Positions 24,349 through 37,550 of a stretch of DNA of 64,000 nucleotides are shown here, piece after piece. The notes under the pieces were generated by a model that worked only from the letters and a program-made list of their open reading frames with translations, made no database searches and was not told the origin of the DNA. The translations under genes and the position numbers were made by a program. Within the stretch, counting starts at the first letter, position 1; each line of letters begins with the position of its first letter. Source of the DNA: Macrotrachela quadricornifera (Eukaryota > Rotifera > Eurotatoria > Philodinida > Philodinidae); NCBI GenBank assembly GCA_022393335.1, contig JAJEKB010020966.1, positions 402,041-466,040 of the forward strand, read 5' to 3'.

Positions 24349-24627
24349 CCGTTGATGGGCGTTACTTGTTATCTTCAAGAAGAAAAAATCAAAGTTATGG
24401 CTCGTCTACCATATTCACTTAACCTGGCTCCTTCAGAGTTTTGGTTGTTCAATTATCTGAAACGTAGTCATGGTACATATCCAGATGCTACAAGTTTAAC
24501 TATAGCATTATCCAAGCAGCTCAATTCAATATGTATTGGCGAATACCGAAACACATTTCAGAAGTGGATTGAAAAGATGAAACTTTGTAACGAACATCTG
24601 GGGAGCTACTTCGAACATTTACTATAA
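24349..24627 (+). pseudogene. C-terminal fragment of a mariner transposase
   Basis: The frame contains LPYSLNLAPSEFWLFNYLK, equivalent to the HPPYSPDLAPSD-WLF block with the third catalytic acid of mariner transposases (here Glu at the usual Asp position). It continues to FQKWIEKMKLCNE and GSYFEHLL, the usual C-terminus, ending at TAA 24625-24627. The DNA-binding half and the first two catalytic acids are missing upstream, and no inverted repeats were found. It is a dead remnant from a different copy than the mariner at 56145-57444. Confidence 0.75.
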
Positions 24628-25094
24628 GCAGATTAGCAAAATGTTTTTTTTATGAATAAATAAATGGAGATGACAGAACTTTTTGACTACACCATGTAAA
24701 TGATCGGTTGAATAAACATATTGTTGGATACAATTCATTAAATCATTGACGAAATATTTGAAACAAGAGGGCCAAATGATTAATAGCAAAATAAAAAGAT
24801 AATAAATTACTTCCTAGAGATACCTAATAACTGAAGAGAATTATGAAAGCGGAACAGGAGAGAGAAAAAAATGCAATCCAACAAAAATGAGTTATCGTTC
24901 TAGAATGACATCTATTGACAGAAACAAATTCTTTCTTACTCAATACATTTATGATTATAACTCAAAGAGAAAACAAGAAATATTTGTTCTTTTCTACCAT
25001 TTGGCATGATGATTGACGCCAAATTAGTGCTGTGTTCGAAAAATATGCGATGGTAGAATCGTTAAATATTGAAATTTCTTCTGATGCTTTTTAG
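24628..25094. other. Intergenic DNA upstream of the F-box gene
   Basis: No coding frame or clear repeat is seen. It probably contains the promoter of the gene starting at 25095. Confidence 0.5.
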
Positions 25095-27121
25095 ATGTCT
25101 ACACAATCGTATTTTTTTGATTTGCCAAATGAATTAATCTATCGTTGTTTCGATTATTTGTCATTCGATCAAATTCTACAAAGTTTCACTAATCTCAATG
25201 CGCGCTTTGTCTATTTAACTTCTACTCACTGGTTGTCGATAAAAATCGATAATGATCTAAGACAATCTCAGTTCGAACGTCTATTGTACAATTTAAATCC
25301 AATACAAGTTCGCTCTCTTCATTTATTAACAATGGATGATGAACGTCTTTATTTAACTCAGTTTTTGTCAGCATTTTCGATAAAGAATTTTGAAAATATT
25401 CAATCTTTGACATTAAACACTGCCTTACAACCATTATTTCATTTAATTATTTCTAATCTTCATCAATTACAGCAACTATCAAAATTGGTTATTCTTGATT
25501 GTCCTAATGATAATGATCAATTAATTTTCGAACAACTATTTTCAAATCGAATTCCAACATTGAGAACAGTAATACTTGATTTTCTCGTACATTATCAACC
25601 AACATTAGTCTCCTGTCACTATAACTATTCATCATCAAATATTCAAGTTTTAACATTAAACTGTTATGTAAATAATGTTCATTGTTTCTTAGAACGAACA
25701 CCAATGTTAAGAAAGTTAACTTTAACTCTATGTGAATTTTATAGAAATTATAAGCAGATAACAAATGTCAATGAAAACTTACTGTTACAAATACCTTCAA
25801 CACTATCCTGTTTGAAACTAAATTTTGCAAGTGCCATGAACTTTTATAATATGGATAGAGTAACTGAATTATTCAATATGAACAGTTCGTCACTATCTCG
25901 ACTTCAACATTTAGTTATCTTTGGTGATGTACATGAAACACTTCTCGATGGAAAACAATGGGAACAGATCATTGAATGTTATTTGCCGTTATTAGAATGT
26001 TTTCAATTTAGTTTTAATGCAACGAATGAAAATAACTGGAACTATATGTACGTATGAAAAGAGGAAGTGAAAATTGAAGTGATCGGTTATCAACTCTTAT
26101 AAACGAACAATTAGATTCAGTAAAAATAGAATAGGCAACAAAAGGGTAGATTCATATATCTATCTATACAAATCTTTAAAAGCACATTCAAATAGTCATA
26201 TTATTGAGAAAAGATAAAACCGATCCTGAAATTTCTTTCGTTATGTTTTGTCTAGTTTACAGTTTTAACTGTTACTTTAGAGAATATCATCAAGGTGATT
26301 GGATTACCATAGATTTTGATCGTATCATGAATTCATTTAAAAGTGACTTTTGGCTTTACAAACATCAATGGTATGTCTATGGTGAAACTGACGATGAGGC
26401 CACTATTCTCTATACTTTACCTTACTGTGAATTATCGTCCTTATATTTAATAACAGCATTGCCAATCGATAACAATAATCGTACACAAATCACAAATCCA
26501 CTTGTACCTTATAGTTATAAGTACGATCATACAATACATCAATTAACTTTGTGTGTTATCTCAGACAAAGACTCCTGCAATAGACTTGATCATTACTATT
26601 TTTCTAATATAAGAAAATTATGTCTCAATACCAAAACAGAACTGCAGAACTTAGTCGAACCATTATTAAACGTATTAAATTTAAGTACTGTACAACAATT
26701 GGAATTAACTTATCCAATACAATTGAATTCTATCGGTCTGTCAAATCTCCTTCTGCATCTTCCAAATTTAGATAGTTTATTCATCTGGTATAGAATGACA
26801 AAGGATTTTACTTTTCTCAATAGTATTAGGAATAAAAGTTTATTAAAACACTTGGAAATACGTGTTCTGACAAAGCAAGATTTTCAAGCCATCTTAGAAA
26901 TTTTACAGAATAATGCATATTCATTATTGTTGAAAATATCAGTGGAAGTAGAGAAGTTCGAAGAAAATAGTCAACAATGTATAGAAAATTGGTTAAAAGA
27001 ACATAAACCTGTGATAAATGAAGATGAAATATTAACAACGATAAATTTACATGTTCTAAATGTAGATGAAACTCATGGATGGATAACAATTGAACTTGAA
27101 AATAATGGTAAACTAATGTAA
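25095..27121 (+). CDS. F-box protein with leucine-rich region, two exons
   Basis: Exon 1 is 25095-26047 and exon 2 is 26281-27121. The GTACGT donor and TTTAG acceptor keep frame, giving about 597 residues. Residues about 7-45 (FFDLPNELIYRCFDYLSFDQI) form an F-box: the LP-x-E-L start and following helices fit the Skp1-binding fold. The rest is rich in irregularly spaced leucine patterns such as LRKLTLTLCEF and LKHLEIRVLT, likely a degenerate leucine-rich surface for substrate recruitment. By analogy it would act in an SCF ubiquitin ligase, with target unknown. An alternative acceptor for exon 2 (for example near 26254) cannot be excluded. Without splicing, exon 1 runs only to a stop at 26055-26057. 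Confidence 0.75.
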
Positions 27122-29331
27122 GGAATGGTACAACATTATGTGCATTGATATTACTTACTCTTTTCACAAATAGCACGAATGCAACTAACTTCTTTTCTGT
27201 ATTCAAAAATCACAACGGTCTTATCTTCTGATAATATGAATCATCGTGCAAATCATTACCGTATTACATTTACATTTTTTTGAATTCGTTACTACCTTCG
27301 TAAATCACCTTTTTAACTCAAATCTTATACTCATATAATTTGAAAAAGGAAATATAAGATCATATCTAATCACATAGTACCATATACTGCAAGTCTTCAT
27401 ATACTTGCCAAGATCGAGACTGAGAATCTGTAACCGTGCGAATTTTGCTTTCTTCAAAAATCATCTACTGATTTCTGCGTCGATTTCATATCAGTCAACT
27501 GGATATGTAAGGTAGATTTTCATTCATCTCGTACTATTGTATAAAGGATTGAAAGAAAAAGAAATATTCGATTACCTTTAGAATAGATAGAAAGTTTTGC
27601 TCTAACCATACACCGTAAGACAGTGAGTATTTGAAATGATATAGTCATATAATTGATTGAACTTTTCAGCTTAAACAACAAAAATTATCAGAAGTTTGTA
27701 TTTCAAGAGCGATGTGATAGATTTCATAGTCAAACTACTCATCAAGAGAGTATGACTTGCTAATATGAGTTCTCAAATTAGTCATACCAATGCCTGAGAC
27801 ATTTAATGTGTAAAAATAATCTTTGTGTACCCTGAGAGGACTCATATGAGCTTTTACCATTAGAGATTTACACACTGCTGAAAACCTGCGTACGTCCTAT
27901 AGTACTCATCTCGGCTTTTCTATATACATGTAGAAAAACATTTATACATTAACCCTTCTAAAATATATTGAAAGTATTTTGTACTCTTGAAAATATTTTA
28001 CTGATTATATTTTTTATTAATTCTTTGGTTCTTAAATTCGATTAGTTTTTTTTAGTTGATCAATGGTTAATTAATAAACGAAATCGATTGACAAGTTTAA
28101 CTTTTAAAACATCATGAAATTAATTTTATATGAAATATGTAGATTTATTCATTTGGTAATTTGTATGTAAAAGTAATTCTATATATTATAGTTCATTTTT
28201 TGAATGTGTGTTGTTTGAATATTTCTAGGTTTTATCCTAAGTTAAAATACAATATTTATAGTGCAACAGCACTACACTATATGTACTTATCAGTATTGTT
28301 ATATGAACAAGTGGAGTACTGAAAAAATACTTACACAAAGTAAAGAATTTTCTAACCCGAATACTACGTTGTCATACTGCAATACTCAGATCCAAGTATA
28401 AATACTAATAATGAGTATTTTTCAGATATTATGCTTTGAGTATCTTGATTAAAGTTATATCTACTCATCGTATTTTACTACAAAATGATCATAGTGAGAT
28501 ATTATTAGGTAAATATGACACTGAGGACAACATTGAATGAGAATGGATGTTGATGAGCAAATCACATATTGAAATGTTCTTTTTCCAAAACAGTATTTGA
28601 ATGTTTTTAATAATAAGACTAAGAGATATTTTCTATTTCTGTTTAAAACTTGAACTATAAATGATGAGCGAAATAATTTAACATAATAGTTAGAAAACCT
28701 AATAAATAATAGAATTGTTTTTAAAACAATACATATGATCAAAAACATGTGTAAATTTAAATCATGCTAGATGAAAAATATGACGAAAAACATAGTCACA
28801 TGTATCACTTTTGATGGACGTCTATACAAATAAAAATAGTATGAAAAAAAGGAATACATTCAAATGCATATACTAGACCGCAACCACATGGCATTAGAAT
28901 CTTATTGCAGTTTGACTTTGTTTCATATTTCTCATAGAGTGAATTATGATTCTTAAATAATCACAGTTAGTGAATTTGTGGTTTCTGTAAAGTACAAGCT
29001 ACTTAAAAATATTTTGAGTCATGTCCAAGATAGTTAAACCTGACTTATCCGTGTCTGATAGAAAAAAACATAGTGTTTATATTTATTTATATGCTTGGTC
29101 AAAAAATTTACATTTGGATAGTTCAAAAAAAAAATTTCATTATGATTCGGCAATTGTTTCTATGCGGACAGTATAGAATAAGCGCATATAATCTAGAAGC
29201 TTTATTAAATAAAACAATAAAATGAACGATTAGCATAGATACATAAAATGTTGAAGAAATGTAATGGCTAGAATAAATATACTAAAATGTTTTTATGATG
29301 ATTTCTTAATATGAATATTTATTGAGTTATA
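27122..29331. other. Intergenic DNA without a supported gene
   Basis: Several short open frames look accidental. Between 28240 and 28450 there are imperfect repeats of AGTAYT/ATACTCA words, suggesting an old hairpin element, but I could not define its ends. Confidence 0.45.
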
Positions 29332-29667
29332 TTAATTTTCAGGGACTGTATCAATCCGATGAATTTTACCAGATGAACTGAATGTATACGATGTTTTGTA
29401 TATTTTATTATCATGGGAGACTCAAGTCTGCATTGTATTGCCTTGTGTATCATCTTCAATAATTTCTAAAATTTTCCATTGAGTTGCATTTTCTTTGCTA
29501 TAATAATCTTCGGCTTCTTGAATATTCTTATAGATAATTTTCGAATTGGTTGTTTTCTGAACATTATTCTCAAGAAAATTGTCTAGTTTATTAATTTGAC
29601 GATTATTAACAGCTTCAGCAAATTGTTCAACGATAGACTTGTGCGATTGATTTGAAGATTGCGACAT
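29332..29667 (-). pseudogene. Small NTF2/SnoaL-like protein with an internal TGA
   Basis: From ATG at 29667 the frame reads a helical start (SIVEQFAEAVNNRQINKLDNFL) and then IYKNIQEAEDYYSKE, with the helix-turn spacing of NTF2-like cone folds. A TGA at 29422-29424 stops it after 81 residues. The same frame then stays open for 29 more codons (VSHDNKIYKTSYTF, SGKIHRIDTVPEN) to TAA at 29332-29334. Beta-strand-like sequence ending in KIHRID is what the family has at its C-terminus, so I think the TGA is a nonsense change (for example from CGA), leaving a 111-residue product broken. A functional 81-residue form or read-through cannot be excluded. No partner gene is adjacent. Confidence 0.5.
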
Positions 29668-30841
29668 AATGCACCGCGTTTCAATTGATTGTTGACTTCT
29701 CTACTTTGCAACTGAGTAAAAGTGTACTCTTACTTTTTTTTCATATAAACGTCCTGAAGTAAAATGTGAATTGTTTGACGAGAAATTAGAAAAATGATTG
29801 GAAGAATAAAAAAAAAAATACTTGTGTATAACAACCATTACCCTTTTCCATTAGATGACTTCCTTATCGTTTGCCTTTCATATGCGTACGTAATTAAACC
29901 ATTTCATTTTTATCGATCGTTATGTGGCGTTAACCGAGAATAAGTTTTTTCTCTCATACATGCAACAATATGATGATAAAATATGTGAAATATAATTATA
30001 TTCAGGTTTACATCCTTTGTCAATACTTTCGCTTGCGAACAATCAAAATTTTGAATGAATTAGTAAAAAATAATTGACTTTTTTTGGGTTAGCAAATTAG
30101 ATTTTTTTGGAAAACAACCTTTAAAAATCTCGTTTTCTATTGTATTATTAAGATATCTAGAAAAATTTCTTTTTTTGACTGAAATGATTTCATATAGTTG
30201 TTATTTTTTTATCGAAATTTAATCTGCATGAAAGATTCTAGTTCGATACGGTTCAGTTCTAGTGTATAAAATTTAGTTTAAATGTGTTTTTCCCGTCATT
30301 TTAATTAACTTTTCATTGGATTTGAATACTGAAATAATTGATCAAAGTAATTGTAAATTCATAATAAGATATCCAATATACATTTTATAAAACATAATTT
30401 TAGACTGTGAATGACAGCTTCACGGACCATAAATGACGTAAAACTAAAATGTTTCTGTGTCATTAGCCACAGCAACTATATTGTATTGGACATTTTAATC
30501 TTTTAGGAATTGCGCTAACAGCTTTTAATAATTGATCATAATATCATGTTAATTATCGCCCACAGATATTAGAGATATTAACACAAAAAAATGGAATAAT
30601 TTTATTAAATTTTCTCTTTACAGATAGATGATGAAATTATTGGAAATAAATAGTAAAAAGTAACTAAAAGTTCTATGATTAGTATTTTTATTTTTATATT
30701 CAATAATTAAATCATTAGACAACAACTATACAATATATTTTAAGTAAACATATATAAACAATATACACATGAATCATCGTACAACAACAATCTCGTTTTT
30801 TTTTATATGTCAAATGTAAATAAATTGGCATTATTTGATTT
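29668..30841. other. AT-rich intergenic DNA
   Basis: No gene, RNA or clear repeat was recognised. Long A and T runs are common. Confidence 0.5.
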
Positions 30842-31870
30842 TTATATAAGAATTGGATTGACAGATGTTCTATTATTTATAATAGCTTCAAATTGTCGAT
30901 TACTAACAGTAATTGCTCTTGTTGTCACTGTAATTTCATTTTGATAATGAAAAATGCGTGAAATTAATCGTTTTAACGTTTCACGAATTTCACTTGATGA
31001 AATAACAAATATATAAAAACTATAAACATAATTAATATAAAATAAATTTCGAACAATAGTCATCCATAAATTTTCTTGTGCTAAACGTACAGAATTTTTA
31101 CTTAAACGTCGTGTTGATGCTATATAAAGATAATATGTAGCATAAGGTATAGATGCTGATGTTAAAGCAATTAATTGTAATAAAATCATTCGAGTAAATT
31201 GTTTTTCAATACGTGATACACGATGTTGAAGTGAACGAACATTTTGATAAGTTAATAAAGCAAACATAATTGGAATAACAACGGGTACTACACCAAATAC
31301 AATTGGATAAAAAAAGAAATTTGAATAATCAGCATATGAAAGTGTAAGAAAAGCACAAGTTGAGGGTGTACCAACAAATCCTATAATAATATACATTGGT
31401 ATACCTGTCAATGTTATTGCAATAAATAATGAAATAGCTATAGCATAAAATGCTATACGTCTTGAACTTAAATTTCTTCTTCTAACACTACGAGATGTTG
31501 ACATCCATCGGTCAAATCCAGTAAGATATATACAACTTAATGAACCAAATGTACTAATACAAAATAAACTTATTCGTCCTTTACACCATATTTCAATTGT
31601 TTGACTTGGATCAATATCTGTAACAGCTGTATAAAAACGCATTAATACCATAATAAATAATCCAATTATATCATAAATTGGTTTTGCTATTATATAAACT
31701 GTACATGGAGATCGACGATATTCTGGTTGAAAAAAAATTATTAAGACCATTACACAATTTATTATTCCAAAAATAAATAAAAATGAAGTCATGTATAAAT
31801 TAATATTAATCGATATTTTATTAAGTAATACAATATAATCATTAGTTGATGAATTAGACATTGTTTTCAA
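30842..31870 (-). CDS. Rhodopsin-like G protein-coupled receptor
   Basis: An intact 342-residue single-exon receptor. Two N-glycosylation-type sites may lie near the start (NSST). Seven hydrophobic segments are at about 25-47, 58-80, 98-118, 138-162, 184-206, 226-250 and 273-294. A Cys at 96 and one near 172 could form the conserved extracellular disulfide. The DRY motif after helix 3 is DRW (120-122), and the NPxxY site of helix 7 is replaced by VYSFYIF. The third loop is short and basic, and the tail is short. The layout fits the neuropeptide-receptor-like class A group that is expanded in bdelloids; the ligand is unknown. The broken gene at 19942-21003 appears to be a relative rather than a tandem copy. 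Confidence 0.85.
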   Translation of the reverse strand: MKTMSNSSTNDYIVLLNKISININLYMTSFLFIFGIINCVMVLIIFFQPEYRRSPCTVYIIAKPIYDIIGLFIMVLMRFYTAVTDIDPSQTIEIWCKGRISLFCISTFGSLSCIYLTGFDRWMSTSRSVRRRNLSSRRIAFYAIAISLFIAITLTGIPMYIIIGFVGTPSTCAFLTLSYADYSNFFFYPIVFGVVPVVIPIMFALLTYQNVRSLQHRVSRIEKQFTRMILLQLIALTSASIPYATYYLYIASTRRLSKNSVRLAQENLWMTIVRNLFYINYVYSFYIFVISSSEIRETLKRLISRIFHYQNEITVTTRAITVSNRQFEAIINNRTSVNPILI

Positions 31871-33568
31871 TATATAGATATATGTGTACTTGAAAAATGA
31901 CTGAGTGTAATTAAAAGAAAAAGATGTTCTTATTTTCTTGAATAGAAAAAATAAAATAATAAAATAATTTTCTCTTTTAAAATTGTTTGAAGAATAATTA
32001 ATCTACAATATTAGTTTTTGGAAAGAAATAAGCATAAATTCAGCTTTATTAATTAAACAGAATTAAGATTTGTTTTTTTTGCGTATAGAAAAATCTCTAA
32101 TATTGACATTTTTATCTATGATTCTATTCGTGAATATTGAATCAAAAAACACATTCTATACATGATTGAATTATTTTCAAGATAAAAAAGAAATTTTAAT
32201 CTATTTAATTTTCAATTGTTTTCTATGTGTATTATTATAAAACAACTGAAAAAATCGTATTTTTAAATATTATCATTAAGAAAATGTATTTCTATACTCT
32301 TTCCATCTTTTATCATAATTAAGCAAAAAAAAAACAAAATAATCTCAATACTTATGTAACTCTTATAATACAAAATACGTCAAATATCAAAAAAACTTTT
32401 GCTAATTCATTTTTGCTTCTAACCTTTAAGTAAATCTTAATGAACTAACATCGTTTATCTTTTGCGTGATTCATAAAACTTCTAGATTCAGGCTAATCTT
32501 TATAAATAAATGGTTTAATATCTATGACATAGATATGTATAGCTAAATGAATAAAAATTAATTTGTGCGTACATCTAATTGATTCTTTTAGGAAATTGAA
32601 GCTTTTTTTTAAATACATTATAAAACATTCATACTGCAAAATAAGAAAGAGGATTTGAGTGCATTTATTTTTTAAGATTTGATTAATCCTAAGCAAGAAA
32701 GGTCATGTCATTTATTAATTTTCCAACTACGCAATAAAGTAAAGAAAAATAGGCCAAGAAAAAAATTCCTTAAATATAAAAATCGATAGATAACAATGAA
32801 AAAAAGGCAAACATATATGTCTTTCTGTTAGAGTGCTCTCCAACAGTATGTGAGATAGCGAATAATTAGATACATATTCAAAGTAATTTTATTCAAACAA
32901 CAATAAGAAATGCTCCTGTATATATTTTACTGTTTGCACATAGTTCATTTAATATTAATCAATACATGGTGACAATTTACATTGATAATAATCTATCAGA
33001 TACGACAATGATCGATACACCGTTGACATCATGTTGGAGTATAGGATATTTCCGTAAACTGACCTTAGTCATATTTGAAATGTAAACACTGTTTGTTATA
33101 TATCCAGAAGTGATTCGACTATCCTCGATCAATAAATTTGTCAAATTTTTATAGTTCTCTTATTCATATTCAGATTATTGTTAATGTGTGATAATTCATC
33201 TTTACAACAACAATCCTAGTTAGAAGGTCTAGTAAACGATAAAGAATCCAGTATTATAAATTATCATTATACATTCAAAATTTTTGATTTTTATACCAGT
33301 GTCTATAGGATATTCTTCAATGTATTTCCTATATGTTCATATATATATATATGCTTCATTCAATGCAATTTATGATGTATCAGTCCGTATACTTTTTGAA
33401 CGTCCATGTATCTTTGCAGTGTCATCTATTGTATAAAAAACTAAATTAACTTTAATATTTCAAGAATTGTTTTGAAATTTATTTTATTATATGAATGAGA
33501 TTAATAATTATAATTAGCTGAAAAAAAACTAAAAGCAAGTATATGCTTAGAAATTATGATAAATACTA
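31871..33568. other. Intergenic DNA between GPCR and esterase remnant
   Basis: AT-rich and without a supported coding frame. A (TA)n tract lies at about 33338-33352. Confidence 0.5.
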
Positions 33569-35896
33569 TTAGTCATAAATATAAAAAAATAGCATGATAA
33601 AAATTATTAAAATATTTCTATTTCTAGAATTATATGAACTATTATTTCCAAAGAGTAAAGATATTTGTTCTTGTTCAATTTGATCAAATATTGAACAATA
33701 TCCATTCCAAGATATAGATGAAAAATTTTGATAAGGTGTAATAGAAAAATATTTTCTTATTGATGGATCATAATATGATCATTGTTCTAATGGTTTTTCT
33801 GTTTTAGCTATACTAATCCAATGTGATATAACTTGATTTGAAAATATTCGTGTTTGATTATCCTATGTACAATTAAGTAAATTTGTTGAACTATAAGAAC
33901 TTACAGTTCCAAATACATATGGAATTTCTGCAGTATGAACACATATACCACCACCTTCTTCTTTTGATAATTGAGGACATATACCTGGATTACAATCGAA
34001 ATGATACCAAAATAATTTTTGTGATTGACCATATTTTAAATATAAATTATTATATATACGATGAACATTACAATAAAATATTGATTACTACTAAACGTAA
34101 TATGTTACAACATCGATTTGGAGCATTTATATTTGATGAACAGTTTTTTAATTGATAGTAATCAACAATAATTGATGCCCATTTTGATCCTAAATTTGGT
34201 ATTAATCTTAATATAGCATCTGTTGAATTCATATCAGGAGATTCAAAACATAATGGATGTTCATAATCATTATTACCCATGACTATACTTAGATTTTGAT
34301 TATATTTTCCATTTTTAATAGCTATTGGTGGATAAAATGGAAAAAAATAATTATCAATAATTGGTTTTGTTTGAACAAAACCATAGGCGGTCTCTAAATC
34401 TTGAATAGAAGAATTACGAAAACATGCAAGTACCATTTGTCTATTTTTATTTGTACAATTCATTTTTTGAACAATTTTATTTGATGCATCAAGAGCATTA
34501 CTTATATTTGTATAATATAAATGATTTCCTTAACCACCTGATTCGGATATAACATGTTGATAAAGATTTGATGATCCTTTTAATGCACCAATATCAACAA
34601 CAGCATTTGCTCCTGAACTTTCTCCAAAAAATAAAATATTATTAGGATTTCCACCATAATCACCTATATTTTTATTTATCCAACGTAATGCAGATAACAT
34701 ATCTAAATAAAAATAATTACCAGCTGTTGCCCATTCGTTTTGATTTTCTTCAATTAATTCAGTTAAATACATATTACCTAATACACCTAATCTATAATTA
34801 ATTGTTACAATAATAACTGATTGTTGTTGAGGTGAATTAGCAATAATATTTGTACCATTATATAATAATGGAATACTTTGTAATGAACAACCTGTTTGTA
34901 AACCACCACCATGAAACCAGACAAATACTGGGAATAATGATTGATTAGATGTAATTTTTGGTGTAAAGATATTTAGATGAAGACATTGTTCATCTTGCAT
35001 AGGAATATATGATCCAGAATTTAGTTGAGGACAACATGGACCAAATGAAGTAGCTTCGAATGCACCATTTAGAAATTTATCAGATGCGAGATCAATTGGT
35101 GGTTTTCATCGAATTATCTTGGCATATTGAATTCTATTTAAAAATTTCATTTTTGTGTTCAATGTCAACATGAAAAAGATTGGTTTTTTTTTAGATACAG
35201 ATATTTTTTCAATTGGAAAAGTTTTCATTTTGTAAATGATATGTTTTAGTTAAGAATCTTCTCATTTAACAAAAGGTATGTTTTTACGTTTATCACAGAA
35301 ATATACTTTTTATACTCTTTAGTTTAATAGAGAAGGAGTTGTGATGAAATATAGTAAACTGTGGATTAGTTGAAATGAAAAGTAACACTTTTTTTGTACA
35401 TCTATCGAAGATCTCGAGATTTAAGTCTGATTTTTCCTATAATTTCTTTCTGGTTACAGTATAATTCTATCACTGATGAAACACAGCAGAAATATTTAAA
35501 CTCTTATTCTTGTCTAGACTTTTAAAACATCCTATACATATGATGAAAATCAGAAAATTAAATGTATATAAACAATAAAAACAATACTCTTTATCTTAAT
35601 TATTCGTCTGATAACTTGTTGATCTCTGATACATGTGTCGGAATTTGAGAGTATCGATGTTATTTTGATAGAAAATAGACATAAATCTATTTTATTCAAG
35701 AGATTTCGTAATGTTTAATAGTTTTTCTCTAAATCGATCTAATTTAAACTGACCCCAAATATTCAATTGAGTATTGAGTTTCTCGACCATATATAATTCC
35801 TTTCTGAGGTTGAAGACCAACAGCTGCAATAACAGGCGTTATGATGAATAAAAATGATAGCAAATACAATAGCCACAATATAATTAATTTAGTCAT
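33569..35896 (-). pseudogene. Broken carboxylesterase/cholinesterase-family gene
   Basis: Exon 1 (35754-35896) starts at ATG 35894-35896 with a hydrophobic signal peptide (LIILWLLYLLSFLFIITPVI), then GLQPQKGIIYGRE and the beginning of the family's FLGIPYA block. A GT-AG intron at 35134-35753 joins it in frame to exon 2, which starts IQYAKIIR. Exon 2 has the HGGG oxyanion-hole motif near 34900-34920, the GESSGA nucleophile elbow at 34608-34625, and a His in CVHTAEIPYVFG near 33940. It ends in a hydrophobic tail (ILIIFIMLFFYIYD) resembling a GPI-anchor signal. Lesions are TGA at 35106-35108, TAA at 34530-34532, a frame change near 34070-34110, TAG (minus strand) at 33864-33866 and TGA at 33779-33781. 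The catalytic residues survive but the reading frame does not. Several stops sit where Trp is usual. Confidence 0.85.
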
Positions 35897-37550
35897 CTAA
35901 AATACAGATGTACATATGTTTAATTTCAAGTGAATAATGCATTATCAGGAACTGAGTCTAGTATTCCGCGAAATATGTGCATATATAAATCTAACAAAAT
36001 AATAAGGTGACATCTAAAAAAGCAATGATATGATGTTAGTTACTATTTTAAAAATATTTCAAAATCGCATCTTTAATAGTATATTGGATGACTGCATAGA
36101 CGTAGACGATGGTAAAGATTATCTGATCAATTTTTGCAATACAATCATCTATTTTATGAATGTTTCTAGACAAATTAATTAAAGAAAAAATACCAGGAGT
36201 AATAAGCGTACTGCACTTCAGGTGTGCCCTTGTTACCACTTGAGAAAACGACATAAATGTGGACATTTTTATCATAAAAATATGAAGGTAATCATGCAGA
36301 GAAAAAACAAATCATTCAGTAATATTATTAAAAAGAGTAATGCTTAGATTCATCAAGTCAGAAGAGATTTCTATTAGCGTAAACAAAAGCAAAGATACTT
36401 AACTGTTCCACACACTTGGACTATTTCGCGATTAGAGTGAAATTCAAATGCGGATATTTTTCGAATCTTTAACTTGTCCCATATATTTAACGCTGAGAAA
36501 GATTACAATGACAGAAGAAAGAATAAGTACATAAATATGCTAGTAATAAAGATGAAATGATATTTATCAAAAGATTAAGCTGTCCTAAAATATGATTGTA
36601 TTTTTAAATAGATCGAATCTCTAGAACATAAAATAAAAACTTGCGTAGCAGTTTAGTAATATTCAAAATCAATCTGTACGCAGAGATTCATATCATAAAT
36701 AGAAAGATGAAATTTTCTTTTGAATTTTTCATGGATTACATATAGACATAAAGAGATATCATACTTTATAAAATCGAAAAATTCATTATTGAGGTCAATT
36801 ATGAACAGAACATACATGGACGCATTGTTATGATCTTCCTCTTGGTGCAATCATAAGGTATACCACATTATATCTCATCATTCTATTATACTATGATGTA
36901 ACGATAGTTCCTAATGGATTCTTCTTTTATTGCTTATATAAATAATATATATCCTTGTTGCTTCAAAAATGAAGTATGTGAGAAGAGCTCTGAGTCTACA
37001 GTACTCTTCAGCATGATTTCTTAAATAAAGACGATGCATATCATGTATAAAAAAAATACATACACAAATATTCATAATCATGTCAATTTTTCGTTTCTTT
37101 CGTTATTTTTCTTTTCTCATCCATCTTATATACTTGTAAGGGGGGGGGGGGGGTTCAACAATATTAATCAACAATTTTTGGCATTATAATGTGCTGTAAA
37201 TATATGAAATTACATTCAGGTATAGATGAAAAGAGCAAGTTAAAAAATATATGTTTTTGTGTTTTGACCTATTTTTTTATAATTACAAAATGTCTTTTCT
37301 TATATATATGCGTATTTTGTCTGTTATTTTTGTCTTAGTAATCATAAAGAGAGCGAAAAAGAAAGGGAGGAATATTGAAAATGGATGTACTTTAGATTTA
37401 CGTAGACATACGTCAAATTCAAGCAATTTAGATTTGAGTTTGTTCTCTTTCTCGTAGAGAAAAGTCGTGCAAACATAAATTGTCTGATTGCTTCTATGTC
37501 CGCACAAGGTCAAAAATACATTTCATTAATATTATCCTATAAAACTTAAC
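35897..37550. other. Intergenic DNA without a supported gene
   Basis: Only short accidental frames occur. A run of 14 G residues at 37140-37153 is striking in such AT-rich DNA and may be unstable or a sequencing weak point. Confidence 0.5.
37140..37153 (+). repeat. Poly(G) run, 14 bases
   Basis: Fourteen consecutive G bases on the plus strand, within a region otherwise dominated by A and T. Confidence 0.9.

Noticed and set aside
25222..25764. Minus-strand frames under the F-box gene
   Set aside because: Antisense by-products of a well-supported coding exon.
33569..35896. TGA read as tryptophan (alternative genetic code)
   Set aside because: Intact genes here use TGG for Trp normally (for example the giant receptor and the F-box gene), and the esterase also has TAA, TAG and a frame change, so ordinary decay explains it better.
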